NCBI RefSeq assembly: GCF_003589925.1
Contig: NZ_CP032382.1
Coordinates: forward strand, 3,906,001-3,970,000
DNA length: 64,000 bases
Direction: 5' to 3'
Source of the DNA: Chryseolinea soli
GTDB lineage: Bacteria; Bacteroidota; Bacteroidia; Cytophagales; Cyclobacteriaceae
The notes beneath the pieces are model-generated. The model saw only the letters and a list, made by a program, of their open reading frames with translations, was not told the origin of the DNA and ran no database searches. Positions 1 through 8,234 of this stretch are shown here, piece after piece (the first letter of the stretch is position 1; the number at the start of each line of letters is the position of its first letter). A program made the position numbers and the translations under genes.

Positions 1-1
1 A

Positions 2-304
2 GCTTCCACCGCTTCCGAGGCGCAGGTGCGCGAATTTGTGGCCTCGATGCAAACCGAAAACGCGAAACTGGTGAAGAGCTACTTCCAGCTGAGCGCCAAC
101 GAACAGAAACAATATGTGGAAGGCCTGCTGGTGGACTTCGCCAAATATCTGCAACAACAACGCAACGACGACTTGCAGGTGGTGAGAACACAGATCAACA
201 GCCTCCAACAGAACAACGACGTGTTTAGAAAAGAGACCGAACAAATATTGACCAGCATTATCAGCAAGGTGAATACGAGGAGCAGCGTCGGCATGGCAAA
301 CTAA
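2..304 (+). CDS. C-terminal part of a coiled-coil protein, possibly anti-sigma-factor-like (5' end outside window)
   Basis: The reading frame is open from the first bases of the window, so only the last ~100 residues are seen. They are hydrophilic and strongly helical, with a glutamine/asparagine-rich coiled coil around FAKYLQQQRNDDL and a C-terminal LTSIISKV. This arrangement (QQRxDDL followed by a helix ending in LxxxIxxV) resembles the tails of some zinc-finger anti-sigma factors that sit behind ECF sigma genes. That is an inference from pattern only, because the N-terminal part is missing. The secreted protein gene starts 39 bases downstream on the same strand, so the two are probably co-transcribed. 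A GTG inside the frame at position 26 is not a credible start. Confidence 0.6.
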   Translation, partial: ASTASEAQVREFVASMQTENAKLVKSYFQLSANEQKQYVEGLLVDFAKYLQQQRNDDLQVVRTQINSLQQNNDVFRKETEQILTSIISKVNTRSSVGMAN

Positions 305-343
305 GATTTTTTGAACGACAACGATTAACGAGAAAAGAACGCA

Positions 344-1600
344 ATGGCAACACATATGAAAAGTAGATGGTATGCCGGGGTAGTGAGCCTGATGATGACG
401 GCGATGCTGACCCCCGCCTGGGCCCAGAAGTTTGACGAAGAGCGCATGCAGCGCGACATCGCGGTGGCTGAGAACGTGCTGAGCACGCTTATAAAACAAC
501 AGATCAGTAATCGGGGCACGTTCTTTCCTTTGGAAGTGAAAGGCAGCTACCAGTCGGGCTATGGAGTGACCTTTACCTTGCCGGCTGACTACACCACGCC
601 TATGGTGTGGACGGATGGCAACGGTAGCACCACGATCACTTTCGGCAGTGGTGGTAACTACAACAGCATGCAGTATAGCAATGACGCGAATGGCAACAAT
701 GTATACGTTGGTGGCGAAAATGACTTGGAGGAGGAGGAAGATTCGCCGGTCTTGCCCCCGGATCCGGACGATGCAGACAGATTTAAACTGATCACCAAAG
801 AAAACAAAAAGCGCAACAACGACATGGACAGCGTGCGCGACGCCTACAACGCGAAAGTGATCGAAGCCGCCAAGACCTTCATCCTCGACTACGGCGACAT
901 GATCGCACAACTGCAACCCACGGAGCGTGTGGTGGTCTCCAACCAGGGCAATAACCCGCGCGTTTGGGTGAATCAATTCTTTAACGCGCCCAACCGCACA
1001 CATCTTTCCGTGGAAGGCTTGAAGTCGGACATTACCGCGTTCCGCACGGGCAAGATCACCCGTGATCAGGCGCTGGCTAAATTGAAAGTGGTGAATACCG
1101 AAACGGTAGAAGAAGTGGCCCCCGACCTGGAACTGCTGGCGAGCATCTTCAGCCGCCTCTACAGCCCCGACTTGTCGAAGACCTACTTCACCGAAGACAA
1201 CATCTATTTCGAACGTCTCAAAGACTTCGGTGTGATCTACTACATGCAAGCCTACAGCGGCATTGAACGCGAGCGCGACAGCCGCCGCTACATCATGCCC
1301 ACCCTGGGTCTGAACGATGTGGACCAGGCCACCCGCGACAAAAAAGCAAAAGAACTCTACCCGAAATTCGAGACCGAGTTAAAAGATAACATCGTCGAAT
1401 ACGGCCGCACTCTGAAGAGCCTGAAAGATGATGAGGTGCTGGTCTTCCAAGTGAAGATCACCCGCTGCAACAAATGCGACATTCCTTCATCGTTGGAATA
1501 TACCCTGAAAGCCTCTGTGCTGAAGGATTTCAACGCCGGTAAAATCGATCGGAACGCAGTCTTGTCAAAATTCACCGTGAAGAAAGGAAACAACCAATAA
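344..1600 (+). CDS. Secreted protein of unknown function with two GKI-repeat segments
   Basis: I do not recognise the family. The N-terminus is a clear signal peptide (hydrophobic stretch ending in TPAWAQ, cleavage expected after about residue 28), so the product is exported to the periplasm or surface. An acidic, aspartate/glutamate-rich linker follows near residues 125-145. The rest is charged and helical. Two segments look related: FRTGKITRDQALAKLKVV in the middle and FNAGKIDRNAVLSKFTVKKG at the very end, which suggests an internal duplication. A CNKC pair near residue 377 could form a disulfide or bind metal. ATG codons at 344 and 356 are both possible; either keeps the signal peptide. 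It is probably in an operon with the truncated upstream gene. A degraded second copy of its 3' end lies at 1736..1756. Confidence 0.8.
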   Translation: MATHMKSRWYAGVVSLMMTAMLTPAWAQKFDEERMQRDIAVAENVLSTLIKQQISNRGTFFPLEVKGSYQSGYGVTFTLPADYTTPMVWTDGNGSTTITFGSGGNYNSMQYSNDANGNNVYVGGENDLEEEEDSPVLPPDPDDADRFKLITKENKKRNNDMDSVRDAYNAKVIEAAKTFILDYGDMIAQLQPTERVVVSNQGNNPRVWVNQFFNAPNRTHLSVEGLKSDITAFRTGKITRDQALAKLKVVNTETVEEVAPDLELLASIFSRLYSPDLSKTYFTEDNIYFERLKDFGVIYYMQAYSGIERERDSRRYIMPTLGLNDVDQATRDKKAKELYPKFETELKDNIVEYGRTLKSLKDDEVLVFQVKITRCNKCDIPSSLEYTLKASVLKDFNAGKIDRNAVLSKFTVKKGNNQ

Positions 1601-1620
1601 CCAGAATCACCAAATCTTAG

Positions 1621-1717
1621 AATATAGTATAAGCCTGAAAGGCTTCTCGAACAATGGCCCCCAGTGAAAACTGGGGGTTATTTGTTTATGGTGGATTCAA
1701 CCCCGGAGGGGTTACCG
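1621..1717 (+). repeat. Left arm of a ~97-base inverted-repeat element
   Basis: This arm is nearly the reverse complement of 1861..1957. Each arm is itself a string of three small palindromes: AAGCCTGAAAGGCTT, CCCCCAGT...ACTGGGGG and AACCCCGGAGGGGTT. The sequence between the arms is about 140 bases. It begins 20 bases after the stop codon of the preceding gene. Stretches of this type (stacked short hairpins around AACCCCGGAGGGGTT) look like non-autonomous, REP/MITE-like intergenic elements; no transposase is nearby. The element could also end transcripts from both sides, since the genes on either side converge on it. Confidence 0.8.
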
Positions 1718-1723
1718 GTAAGG

Positions 1724-1813
1724 CGCTTTCCAGTAAAGTTCACAGTGAAGAAAGGAGTTTTGAATAGAGGACCGCGAGTGAGGGACAGTAAAGGCATCCT
1801 ATTTCCAGGCTAA
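1724..1813 (+). pseudogene. Degraded duplicate of the 3' end of the upstream secreted-protein gene
   Basis: Bases 1736..1756 match bases 1568..1588 at 19 of 21 positions, in frame, so that KFTVKKG is encoded in both places. In the copy the frame runs on for another 18 codons to a TAA at 1811. Nothing upstream of the match within the element resembles the gene, so only the last few codons survive. It may be the remnant of a tandem paralogue whose body was lost when the surrounding inverted repeat arrived, or a scrap captured by the element. Confidence 0.45.
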
Positions 1814-1860
1814 ATGGGCGCATTGTGATGGTGGAAATTTAAATATGCAACGTCGGACAG

Positions 1861-1957
1861 GGTAACCCCTCCGGGGTTGAATCATCTGCCAATAATTAAC
1901 CCCCAGTTTCACTGGGGGCCATTGTTCGGGAAGCCTTTCAGGCTTGTCAATATATTC
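1861..1957 (-). repeat. Right arm of the inverted-repeat element
   Basis: This is the reverse-complement partner of 1621..1717, with the same three nested palindromes and only a few substitutions (for example TTCCCGAACAATGG against TTCTCGAACAATGG). Its outer end is 32 bases from the stop codon of the ClC gene. The short open frame read through this arm on the minus strand is a by-product of the palindromes and is not proposed as a gene. Confidence 0.8.
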
Positions 1958-1989
1958 TGGGATTTGGTGATCATCCATGGGATTAGAAC

Positions 1990-3762
1990 TCACACAGACT
2001 TCAATAACTCCGATCTGTACTTTGTCAACACATTGGACTTCGATACAAATCCGAGGTATTGCTTATTGTCCACCACCGGCAAATTCCACTGATTCGTATC
2101 GTCGAATTTTTTAAGGACACTGTGAAGATTCTCCGTGGTCATGATAGTCGCTGCCGGTTTTGTCATCAGATCCTTCATCACCGTCTTTTCATGTTTCTCC
2201 GGGCTGAAGATGATGCTTCGCACGTGATCCATGTGAATGATCCCCTGCAACTCATTTTTTTCGTCGACTACCGGGAATGTGTTGCGATTAGAGGTGGAGA
2301 TGACGCGGATGAGCGACTGCAGATTGTCATTGGGTTTCAACGCTGAGAAATTGGTTTCGATGAGCGAGCCGAGGTCGAGTTTGCTCAACAAAAATTTGTC
2401 GCGGTTCTCGACGGAGATATCGAGCATGGACGAAAGTTTTTTGCCTTCCATTGAAAGCGGCTCGAAATAATGCGCCACGGTGATGCTGAGCGCCGACACG
2501 ATCATGAGCGGGATCATGAGGCCATATCCCCCGGTGATCTCGGCAATGAGAAAGATGGCCGTGAGCGGGGCATAAAAAACACCGCTGAGAATCCCTGCCA
2601 TGCCCACCAACGTGAAGTTTACTTCCGGTATATGCGCAAAGCCGATGAGGTTGACGATGCGTGAAAAGATATAACCCATATAAGCGCCCACAAACAAGGA
2701 GGGGCCAAAGCTGCCGCCATTGCCGCCACTGCCGATGGTGATGCCGGCCGCGAAGGTTTTCAGGAACATGAGGGCACCCAGGAAGACCAGGATCTCACCA
2801 TCGCTGTGAATAAAGTTTCGCAGCAGTGAGGCATTCGTGAGTTCGGAAGGATGCAAGGACGCGAGGACTTTGATCGACTCATAGCCCTCGCCGAAGAGCG
2901 GCGGAAAGAGAATGAGCAACGCAAAAAGTAACAAGCCGCCCACGACCACCCTGATCCAACGGTTAACGATGCCTTTCATTTTCCCATCGATCCACGTGAA
3001 GGCCCGGGCGTAATACAGCGAAATAAAACCGGCAAGAATGCCCAGCAGCACATAGTGCGGCATGTTGTGATAGTTGAACGGCTGCTGCAGCGAAAAGGAG
3101 AGCACAACACCTTGCTTGAGGATGATCTTGGAGAGCAAAGCGCCACAGGCGGCAGAGATGATGAGCGGAATAAAGGCCGTGGCGCTGATGTCGGCCAGCA
3201 AAACTTCCACGGCAAAGAGCACGCCGGCGATAGGAGAGTTAAAGGCAGCTGCAATGCCGGCCGAAGCGCCGCAGGCAAGCAGGATGGTGCGATCCTTATA
3301 TGAGAGATTATAGGTCTGTGCGTAGTTGGAGCCAATCGCGGCGCCGGTGCTGACCATGGGCGACTCCAAGCCGGTGGACCCTCCAAAACCGACGGTGAGC
3401 GCGCTGGTGACGAGGTGTGAATACATCTGCTGTGGCTCGATGTTGCTGGATTTTTTGACAATGGTATAGACGATCTCGGCGCTTCCTTTTTTGAATTTGT
3501 TTTTTAAGGCATAACAGACATAGGCCACCGCGAGGAGGATGCCCACGATGGGGAAGATGGCAAACAGGAAGAAGCGTTCGTAATAGTTGCTATAATACGT
3601 GACAAACGCCTCGATGGAGTGCACGATGTATTTCAGAATGACGGCTGCGAGCCCTGAGGAAAGTCCGACGAGAATAGCGGACAAAATGAAGAACTGCCGC
3701 TGCGACAATTTTTCGCGCAGGTAAGTGACCGGTGACTGGATGACGTTGAGTATTTGCTTCAT
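1990..3762 (-). CDS. ClC-family chloride channel/transporter with C-terminal CBS pair
   Basis: This integral inner-membrane protein moves chloride, or exchanges chloride for protons. About residues 20-440 form the ClC core of many helices. The gating motif reads GLESP (residues 131-135), keeping the glutamate equivalent to E148 of E. coli ClC. The third signature is GGSFGPSLFVGA. Residues ~450-590 are two CBS domains, which in this family bind nucleotides and tune gating. At the position of the internal proton glutamate (E203 in E. coli) the sequence is FAVEV, placing valine there as in ClC channels rather than antiporters. The first motif, usually GSGIP, reads GSAEI. The start at 3762 was chosen because the conserved part begins there; an in-frame ATG at 3822 would add 20 non-typical residues. 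It stands alone, convergent with the upstream gene across the inverted repeat. Confidence 0.9.
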   Translation of the reverse strand: MKQILNVIQSPVTYLREKLSQRQFFILSAILVGLSSGLAAVILKYIVHSIEAFVTYYSNYYERFFLFAIFPIVGILLAVAYVCYALKNKFKKGSAEIVYTIVKKSSNIEPQQMYSHLVTSALTVGFGGSTGLESPMVSTGAAIGSNYAQTYNLSYKDRTILLACGASAGIAAAFNSPIAGVLFAVEVLLADISATAFIPLIISAACGALLSKIILKQGVVLSFSLQQPFNYHNMPHYVLLGILAGFISLYYARAFTWIDGKMKGIVNRWIRVVVGGLLLFALLILFPPLFGEGYESIKVLASLHPSELTNASLLRNFIHSDGEILVFLGALMFLKTFAAGITIGSGGNGGSFGPSLFVGAYMGYIFSRIVNLIGFAHIPEVNFTLVGMAGILSGVFYAPLTAIFLIAEITGGYGLMIPLMIVSALSITVAHYFEPLSMEGKKLSSMLDISVENRDKFLLSKLDLGSLIETNFSALKPNDNLQSLIRVISTSNRNTFPVVDEKNELQGIIHMDHVRSIIFSPEKHEKTVMKDLMTKPAATIMTTENLHSVLKKFDDTNQWNLPVVDNKQYLGFVSKSNVLTKYRSELLKSV

Positions 3763-4073
3763 GAATGCCGCTTCGCATAAAGATAACGGGTAAGTCCCTT
3801 TTATTGCTATCCTTCTGAACAACCCAACGGGTATTAATAAGTTTTACCGGTCATCGGTTTTAAGTCGATAGGAGATCAAGGTGTTGTGACATTCATTTTG
3901 GTGGTGACACAGGCATGATTGCGCAACAAAACAGATTTGCGGGGACAATAGGTTGATCCGTTGTGGACGAGTGTGGAGTTAAGTACACAATGAAAAAGAT
4001 CAAAACCGGCGAATTCTCCGGGAAAAGCGGGTGGCGGGCTAATTGCTGCATTTCCAGCACAAACCAAAAAAAT

Positions 4074-4286
4074 ATGAAGACTTTAGGAATTGCGCTACTC
4101 GTCCTGGGACTTGTCATGACCGTGTTTACAGGGTTCAACATCGTGACCAAAAAAAAGGTGGTCGATTTGGGTCCGGTAGAGATCAACAAAGAAGAAAAGA
4201 CTCCCGTATACTGGTCGCCTATCACGGGCGGCATATTACTGGCAGCCGGCGTGGTTATCCTGGTAGCGGGAAAGCGAAGGATCTAG
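4074..4286 (+). CDS. Small two-helix membrane protein, DUF3185-like
   Basis: This protein of about 70 residues has two transmembrane segments (LGIALLVLGLVMTVF near the N-terminus and GGILLAAGVVILVAG at the end). They are separated by a polar stretch with KKKVVDLGPVEI. The layout, with a KKK..DLGPV..-type loop between two glycine-rich helices, resembles the DUF3185 group of unknown function; I am moderately sure. A longer frame opens at 3963, but its first 37 residues are unlike the family and the ATG at 4074 starts directly at the first helix. The next gene, also a membrane protein, begins 27 bases downstream, so the pair is likely co-transcribed. Confidence 0.7.
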   Translation: MKTLGIALLVLGLVMTVFTGFNIVTKKKVVDLGPVEINKEEKTPVYWSPITGGILLAAGVVILVAGKRRI

Positions 4287-4313
4287 ATCTTCAGTCATTA
4301 AAAAATTAACCAT

Positions 4314-4796
4314 ATGATACCTGACAAAGTGCTTTACACCGATGGCCGTGGCATCACGGTCACCGACTCGACCTTTCAAGTTAAGAACATGTCGTATAGA
4401 CTAAACGGGATTACTAAACACGGCCTCTTCACCATCCAGCCGGAGCGACTGCCGGGCATTCTGCTGGCGGGCATCGGCATCCTGCTGGGTTTGTTCGGAA
4501 TGTTGAAGCTCATTCCCAACACCGTCATCGCCGACACGCAAATCAACGGCACCTACTACACGGCCAATTATTTGGCATTGTGGATTGGTGGTGGCTTGCT
4601 GATGCTCGGTTTGATCGTGATGGTCATTGTGCGCGAGCGCTACGCCGTGCGCATTGCCACTGCGGAGGGTGAGAAGAATGCCGTGGTAAGCAATAAAAAG
4701 GAATACATTGCGCAAATCGTCAATGCGCTTAACGAAGCTTTTCATCGCGACGATATCCATGCGGTGTATACCAGCAACACAGCAGATTTGCGTTAG
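4314..4796 (+). CDS. DUF6232-like membrane protein
   Basis: The N-terminal ~45 residues are soluble and begin DKVLYTDGRGITVTDSTF, followed by NMSYRLNGITKHG; this pattern is typical of DUF6232 proteins. Two transmembrane segments follow (about residues 48-66 and 88-108), then a cytosolic-looking tail with a KKEYIAQIVNALNEAF helix. The function of the family is not known. It probably forms a transcription unit with the two-helix protein just upstream. A strong hairpin follows 24 bases after the stop codon. Confidence 0.75.
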   Translation: MIPDKVLYTDGRGITVTDSTFQVKNMSYRLNGITKHGLFTIQPERLPGILLAGIGILLGLFGMLKLIPNTVIADTQINGTYYTANYLALWIGGGLLMLGLIVMVIVRERYAVRIATAEGEKNAVVSNKKEYIAQIVNALNEAFHRDDIHAVYTSNTADLR

Positions 4797-4819
4797 ACCC
4801 GTTGAACATTTTCTTTCTG

Positions 4820-4855
4820 AAGTAAAGTACCCGCCCCGTCCGGCGGGTACTTACT
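4820..4855. terminator. Bidirectional hairpin between convergent genes
   Basis: AAGTAAAGTACCCGCC pairs with GGCGGGTACTTACTT around a short loop. T-rich sequence follows on the plus strand and A-rich sequence on the other side. It sits exactly between the plus-strand gene ending at 4796 and the minus-strand gene ending at 4851, and even overlaps the latter's stop, so it can serve both. Confidence 0.8.
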
Positions 4856-5192
4856 TTTGTACCACTTTTATTTTTGTGGGGTGACTTAAGCGATAGTCGC
4901 GCTTGCTTTTGTCGATGCCGTACCGGCGGTTCACATAGCCTTTGGTATATTCTTTTACCCGCGCCTCAAACTCGATCGTGACGCCCTCCGATAGCGCGAG
5001 TTGTTGAAACCCTTTCGTAAAGCTAAACCAAATGTGATCGGTAACGATGCGCTGCGATTCCGCATCTTTGATGTGTTGGAGCAAGATCGTTTCTTCCGAA
5101 TAACCCTTGTAGTTCACTTTTTTTCCGAGGCGCACAAACACTGCTGTGAATTTTTTTCGCTCGCCTTCGTCCTTTGCCAGTTCCTTTCTCAT
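4851..5192 (-). CDS. Small conserved protein of unknown function, possibly OB-fold-like
   Basis: The product has 113 residues, is basic, and has no signal peptide or membrane segment. The sequence alternates short beta-like stretches: FTAVFVRLGKKVNYKGY, TILLQHIKDAESQRIVTDHIWF, VTIEFEARVKEYTKGY, ending YRLSHPTKIKVV. The order of strands and the phrases TDHIWF and EFEARVKEY remind me of small bacterial proteins built like an OB barrel, but I cannot name a family. Its ATG overlaps the stop of the upstream phosphohydrolase gene by 4 bases, so the two are translated from one message. No nucleic-acid role is proven. Confidence 0.65.
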   Translation of the reverse strand: MRKELAKDEGERKKFTAVFVRLGKKVNYKGYSEETILLQHIKDAESQRIVTDHIWFSFTKGFQQLALSEGVTIEFEARVKEYTKGYVNRRYGIDKSKRDYRLSHPTKIKVVQK

Positions 5193-6274
5193 GGTCGCGA
5201 GGGGGTGATGCTGTACGTTCCCAGCAAAGGGAAATGGTCGGTGTAGCCCACCGCGTTCAGGGTCTTGAATTGCAAGGCTTGCACACGATGCGAATGGAAC
5301 TGATTGTCGATGCGCAACGTGCGCAGCGTGTTGCCATTGTAGGTGAATCCAAACCCGCTGCCGGCCTCTTCGAAGGTATTGTTGAGATCTTTTTTCAGGG
5401 CTTGGTAGGCATATGAATAGGGCAGGTCGTTGAAATCGCCCACGCAGATCACCGGGTGAGGCGAACCTTGTATAAAGGCTTTAAGCTTTTCGACTTGCAC
5501 ACGGCGGTCTTGCATACCGGTTTTGAGTTGGTTTAGGATGAGGCCCACCTTTGCGAAAGCCGACGGCAGGTCCCACGCCTTGCTGGGGTCGTATTGTTTG
5601 AGTCCCATCGACTGGAGATGGACGCCAATGATGCGCACCGTGTCCGTGCCAGCCAGCACATCGGCGAAAGCTACACGATTAAAACCGTTCTCGCTAACGG
5701 CTACATCGCCCGTCTTCAGTATAGGAAATTTTGTGACGATGAGGATACCCACTACGGGATAGTGAGGTTGTTTGATGTCGGCGGAAAAATAGTATTGATA
5801 GCCCTTCTCTTTGAAGCGGTGGAGCATGTCAAAGTTTTTGTCGCCGTCGAAGGTCATGAATTCCTGGTAGCATTGCACGTCGGCGTTTTGTTGGAGGATC
5901 CAGTCCTTCAGCTGAAAGGCCAGCGGCGGCGGCGCATAAAAAGCCCAGTCCTGCACATAGGGAAAACCGGTAAGCGAAACGTTGTAATTAAGCACGGAAA
6001 AGCTTTGGGCCGATGGCGGTGGTCGATGAACAAAACCTTTCCAGGGGAGAGTGCTCGCCAGGTAAGGGGCTCCAATGCCCAAGGCTACCAAATAATACAC
6101 ACCCGAAAGTTTGCGCCGGACCAACGCCCACAAAACCAGCAATAGATTGAGGGCCAGCACGCCCGGGATGAGAAAAGGCAGGAGCCAAAGATAATTTTCT
6201 TCCGTGGGCTGCACACGCGCCAACGCATACAATACTGCCAGCACGAGGGCCATGAAGAAATTAGAGTGGCTCAA
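5189..6274 (-). CDS. Membrane-anchored endonuclease/exonuclease/phosphatase (EEP) family protein
   Basis: Three hydrophobic segments within the first ~95 residues anchor the protein in the membrane. The rest is an EEP metal-dependent hydrolase domain. Visible hallmarks in order are LNYNVS (start of the fold), QEF (metal-binding glutamate), GVHLQSMG, GDFNDLP (catalytic Asp/Asn) and YTDHFPL (terminal Asp-His). These residues fit an active enzyme that cleaves a phosphodiester or phosphomonoester. The substrate cannot be told from sequence; anchored members may act on lipids, nucleotides or DNA outside the cytoplasm. It is followed, with a 4-base overlap, by the small basic protein at 4851..5192. 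Confidence 0.85.
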   Translation of the reverse strand: MSHSNFFMALVLAVLYALARVQPTEENYLWLLPFLIPGVLALNLLLVLWALVRRKLSGVYYLVALGIGAPYLASTLPWKGFVHRPPPSAQSFSVLNYNVSLTGFPYVQDWAFYAPPPLAFQLKDWILQQNADVQCYQEFMTFDGDKNFDMLHRFKEKGYQYYFSADIKQPHYPVVGILIVTKFPILKTGDVAVSENGFNRVAFADVLAGTDTVRIIGVHLQSMGLKQYDPSKAWDLPSAFAKVGLILNQLKTGMQDRRVQVEKLKAFIQGSPHPVICVGDFNDLPYSYAYQALKKDLNNTFEEAGSGFGFTYNGNTLRTLRIDNQFHSHRVQALQFKTLNAVGYTDHFPLLGTYSITPSRP

Positions 6275-6340
6275 TCGTTTCGGATTTTTGCTGGCTAAGT
6301 TAGGTTGATTTCCCGGTAAAAGAAATTGGCGACCGCGGCG

Positions 6341-6958
6341 TCATCGCATTTCGAAGAGCCTCTCCAGTTTGTCGAGTACAACGGTCCAATGGGTTTTCAT
6401 TTCTTCGCGCGCTGCCTCGCTAGGCAATCCTTCGTGGTGAAAACTCAGGGCTGTCTTTTTTCCGCTGGCAACAACCCGCACCTGCAAGAGGGAAGGCGAG
6501 AGCCAGTTGTCGGGGTGCCAGCCCATCCGGAGGTGGGAGCCGGGTTTGAACACTCTCAACTCGGCGGCGAGTCCTTTTTTTACTTTGTAGGGGCGCGCAC
6601 CATCCAAGGCCAGCGCTTTGCCGAGCCAGATCTTCATGGCTCCGGGGGAAAGGAGAAAATCCCAGGCTTCGTCTTTCGACAGGGGGAAGACGCGTCGCGC
6701 ACCGATTTGGAAACCGCCGGCAACTTGGCCGGTGATGCGTTTGCCCTTTGCTTCGCGGAAGCCGAGGGCGATCTTTTGGCGCCACCAGGGGCTTTCGATT
6801 TTTGGGGCGAGGAGTTTTACGATTTCGGGATGGGAGAGGGTGTCGGCTTTTTTGCGGTCGAGGGCATTGATCCAGGCGGTCCAGCTTTTGCCGGTGGCTT
6901 TCTTCAGGGCTTCGTTGGTGACGCTGGCGAGTTGGTGGATTTCTTTTTGCTTGGCCAT
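6341..6958 (-). CDS. DUF4287-like plus SRPBCC/AHSA1-type domain protein
   Basis: This cytosolic protein of 205 residues has two parts. Residues ~1-85 (TGKSWTAWINAL, SHPEIVKLL, WWRQKIALGFREAKGKR) match the layout of the DUF4287 domain. Residues ~90-205 look like an AHSA1-type START fold: a variable first strand, FPLSKDEAWDFLLSPGAMKIWLG, then GSHLRMGWHPDNW, and a C-terminal long helix THWTVVLDKLERLF. SRPBCC folds bind hydrophobic ligands or act as chaperone co-factors; no ligand can be named. Transcription ends toward 6300, a short gap before the EEP gene on the same strand. The ATG at 6958 follows an AT-rich leader. Confidence 0.8.
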   Translation of the reverse strand: MAKQKEIHQLASVTNEALKKATGKSWTAWINALDRKKADTLSHPEIVKLLAPKIESPWWRQKIALGFREAKGKRITGQVAGGFQIGARRVFPLSKDEAWDFLLSPGAMKIWLGKALALDGARPYKVKKGLAAELRVFKPGSHLRMGWHPDNWLSPSLLQVRVVASGKKTALSFHHEGLPSEAAREEMKTHWTVVLDKLERLFEMR

Positions 6959-7032
6959 GGGGTTTTAAATTTTTGTAAAGAAAACCACGGGATGTGTCAG
7001 CAGTGTGTCAGTAGATTTGGAATGTTTTGCCT

Positions 7033-7093
7033 TCGCTAAAGCTTTAGCGATCAGACAAAGGAGACGCAAAGTTAGGTTGGAACTTTGCGTCTC
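7033..7093. terminator. Two stacked hairpins, the second a half-length REP-like element
   Basis: TCGCTAAAGCTTTAGCGA at 7033..7050 is a perfect palindrome. GAGACGCAAAGTT (7061..7073) pairs with AACTTTGCGTCTC (7081..7093) without mismatch. They lie directly after the stop of the esterase gene on the minus strand, a position that fits transcript termination. The second hairpin has the GACGCAAAG core seen again at 25318..25392 and 62643..62726. The first shares GCTTTAGCGA with the tandem repeat at 15512..15590. Confidence 0.7.
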
Positions 7094-7107
7094 TTGATTT
7101 TAAAATA

Positions 7108-7977
7108 CTATTGTTGGTGGAAGCTTACGCTGATGAATTTTAGTACTTCGGGTAGGGCGGTTCTCCAGTAGGTCCAGTTGTGGACGCCTTCGCGGACGCG
7201 GAATTCGTGGGGGATCTTTTTGTCGATGAGGGCGGCGTGGAGGGCCATGTTGCCTTTGATGAGGAAGTCCTTGTCGCCGCAATCAATGTAGAAGCGGACC
7301 TTTTTTAGTTCGTCGGCGTTGGCGGTTTCGATGATCTTGAGGATGGAGTTCTTGTAGTAGTGATCGGTGAGGCGGTCTTTGCCGGTGAGATCTTTTTTAC
7401 CATAGAGATTGCCCATCACATTGTTCCACATGTTGGGGTCGCCATTGATGATCTCTTCGTCGGTGAAAACACCGGAGCTTAGGGGTGCGGCAGATGAGAA
7501 CAGCTCGGGGTGCTTGGTAGCCATGATCAGGGTGCCATAGCCGCCCATGGACAGGCCGGCGACCGCGCGGTATTGTTTCGTGGGACGCGTGCGATAGTTG
7601 GCGTCGATAAAAGGAATGAATTCTTTGATGAAGAAGTCCTCATACTTCACTTTGCCATCGTAGCTGTTGATGTACCAGCTCACACCCGCATCGGGCATCA
7701 CGATGATCATGGGGGCTACTTCGCCCTGGAGTCTGTCGGCGATGATCTGGGCTTCGCCAAATTGTGTCCATCCGGTTTCATCGTCGCCATAGCCGTGGAG
7801 CAGGTAGAGCACGGGATATTGCCGGTTGGATTTGTCGTAATCGGCTGGCAGATAAATGTTGTATTCCACGTCTTTGCCGAGGGCGGCGCTTTTCACTTTC
7901 AGACTTTCTTTCACCAGGCCTTGTTGGGCAAAGGTGGTGGTGGTGATGAGCAAGAGGAGGTAATAGAGTTTTTTCAT
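7108..7977 (-). CDS. Secreted esterase of the esterase-D/feruloyl-esterase type (alpha/beta hydrolase)
   Basis: The product has a short signal peptide (MKKLYYLLLLITTTTFAQ), then a beta-strand-rich start ending in NIYLPADY, and PVLYLLHGYGDDETGW, the oxyanion region of the 'putative esterase' family. The nucleophile lies in GLSMGGYG, around residue 163. The acid is probably in DCGDKDFL and the histidine in GVHNWTYW near the C-terminus. Relatives cleave acetyl, feruloyl or formylglutathione esters; the secreted location favours a sugar or polymer ester. The ATG at 7977 is preferred over one at 8004, which adds nine polar residues before the signal peptide. It is transcribed alone and ends in the hairpins at 7033..7093. 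Confidence 0.88.
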   Translation of the reverse strand: MKKLYYLLLLITTTTFAQQGLVKESLKVKSAALGKDVEYNIYLPADYDKSNRQYPVLYLLHGYGDDETGWTQFGEAQIIADRLQGEVAPMIIVMPDAGVSWYINSYDGKVKYEDFFIKEFIPFIDANYRTRPTKQYRAVAGLSMGGYGTLIMATKHPELFSSAAPLSSGVFTDEEIINGDPNMWNNVMGNLYGKKDLTGKDRLTDHYYKNSILKIIETANADELKKVRFYIDCGDKDFLIKGNMALHAALIDKKIPHEFRVREGVHNWTYWRTALPEVLKFISVSFHQQ

Positions 7978-8234
7978 GCGGATACAGTATGGTTGTAGAA
8001 CCACAATGTATTTAAAATAAAATTGATTTGGTAGGGAGTCTACGGGGCCGGTAAAAAATGAAAGTGCCCACGCCGCATGCTATGCTTCCGGCGGGAAGGT
8101 CTGCAGTGCGGGGTGGGCTGAAGAAACTGATTCTGTATGATCCGGGAGGAGTGAGAAGGAGCCCTTCCGAGGAACCGATCAGTTACTTCCTTTCTTGTGT
8201 GTCATTCAAAATAGAGTCTACTTTGGGTGACACA

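Noticed and set aside
1799..1993. 64-codon minus-strand frame across the right arm of the inverted repeat
   Set aside because: It is a by-product of the palindromes; no start context, no family, and it overlaps repeat DNA.
6326..7039. 237-codon Gly/Phe-rich plus-strand frame
   Set aside because: Antisense to the DUF4287/AHSA1-type gene, odd composition.
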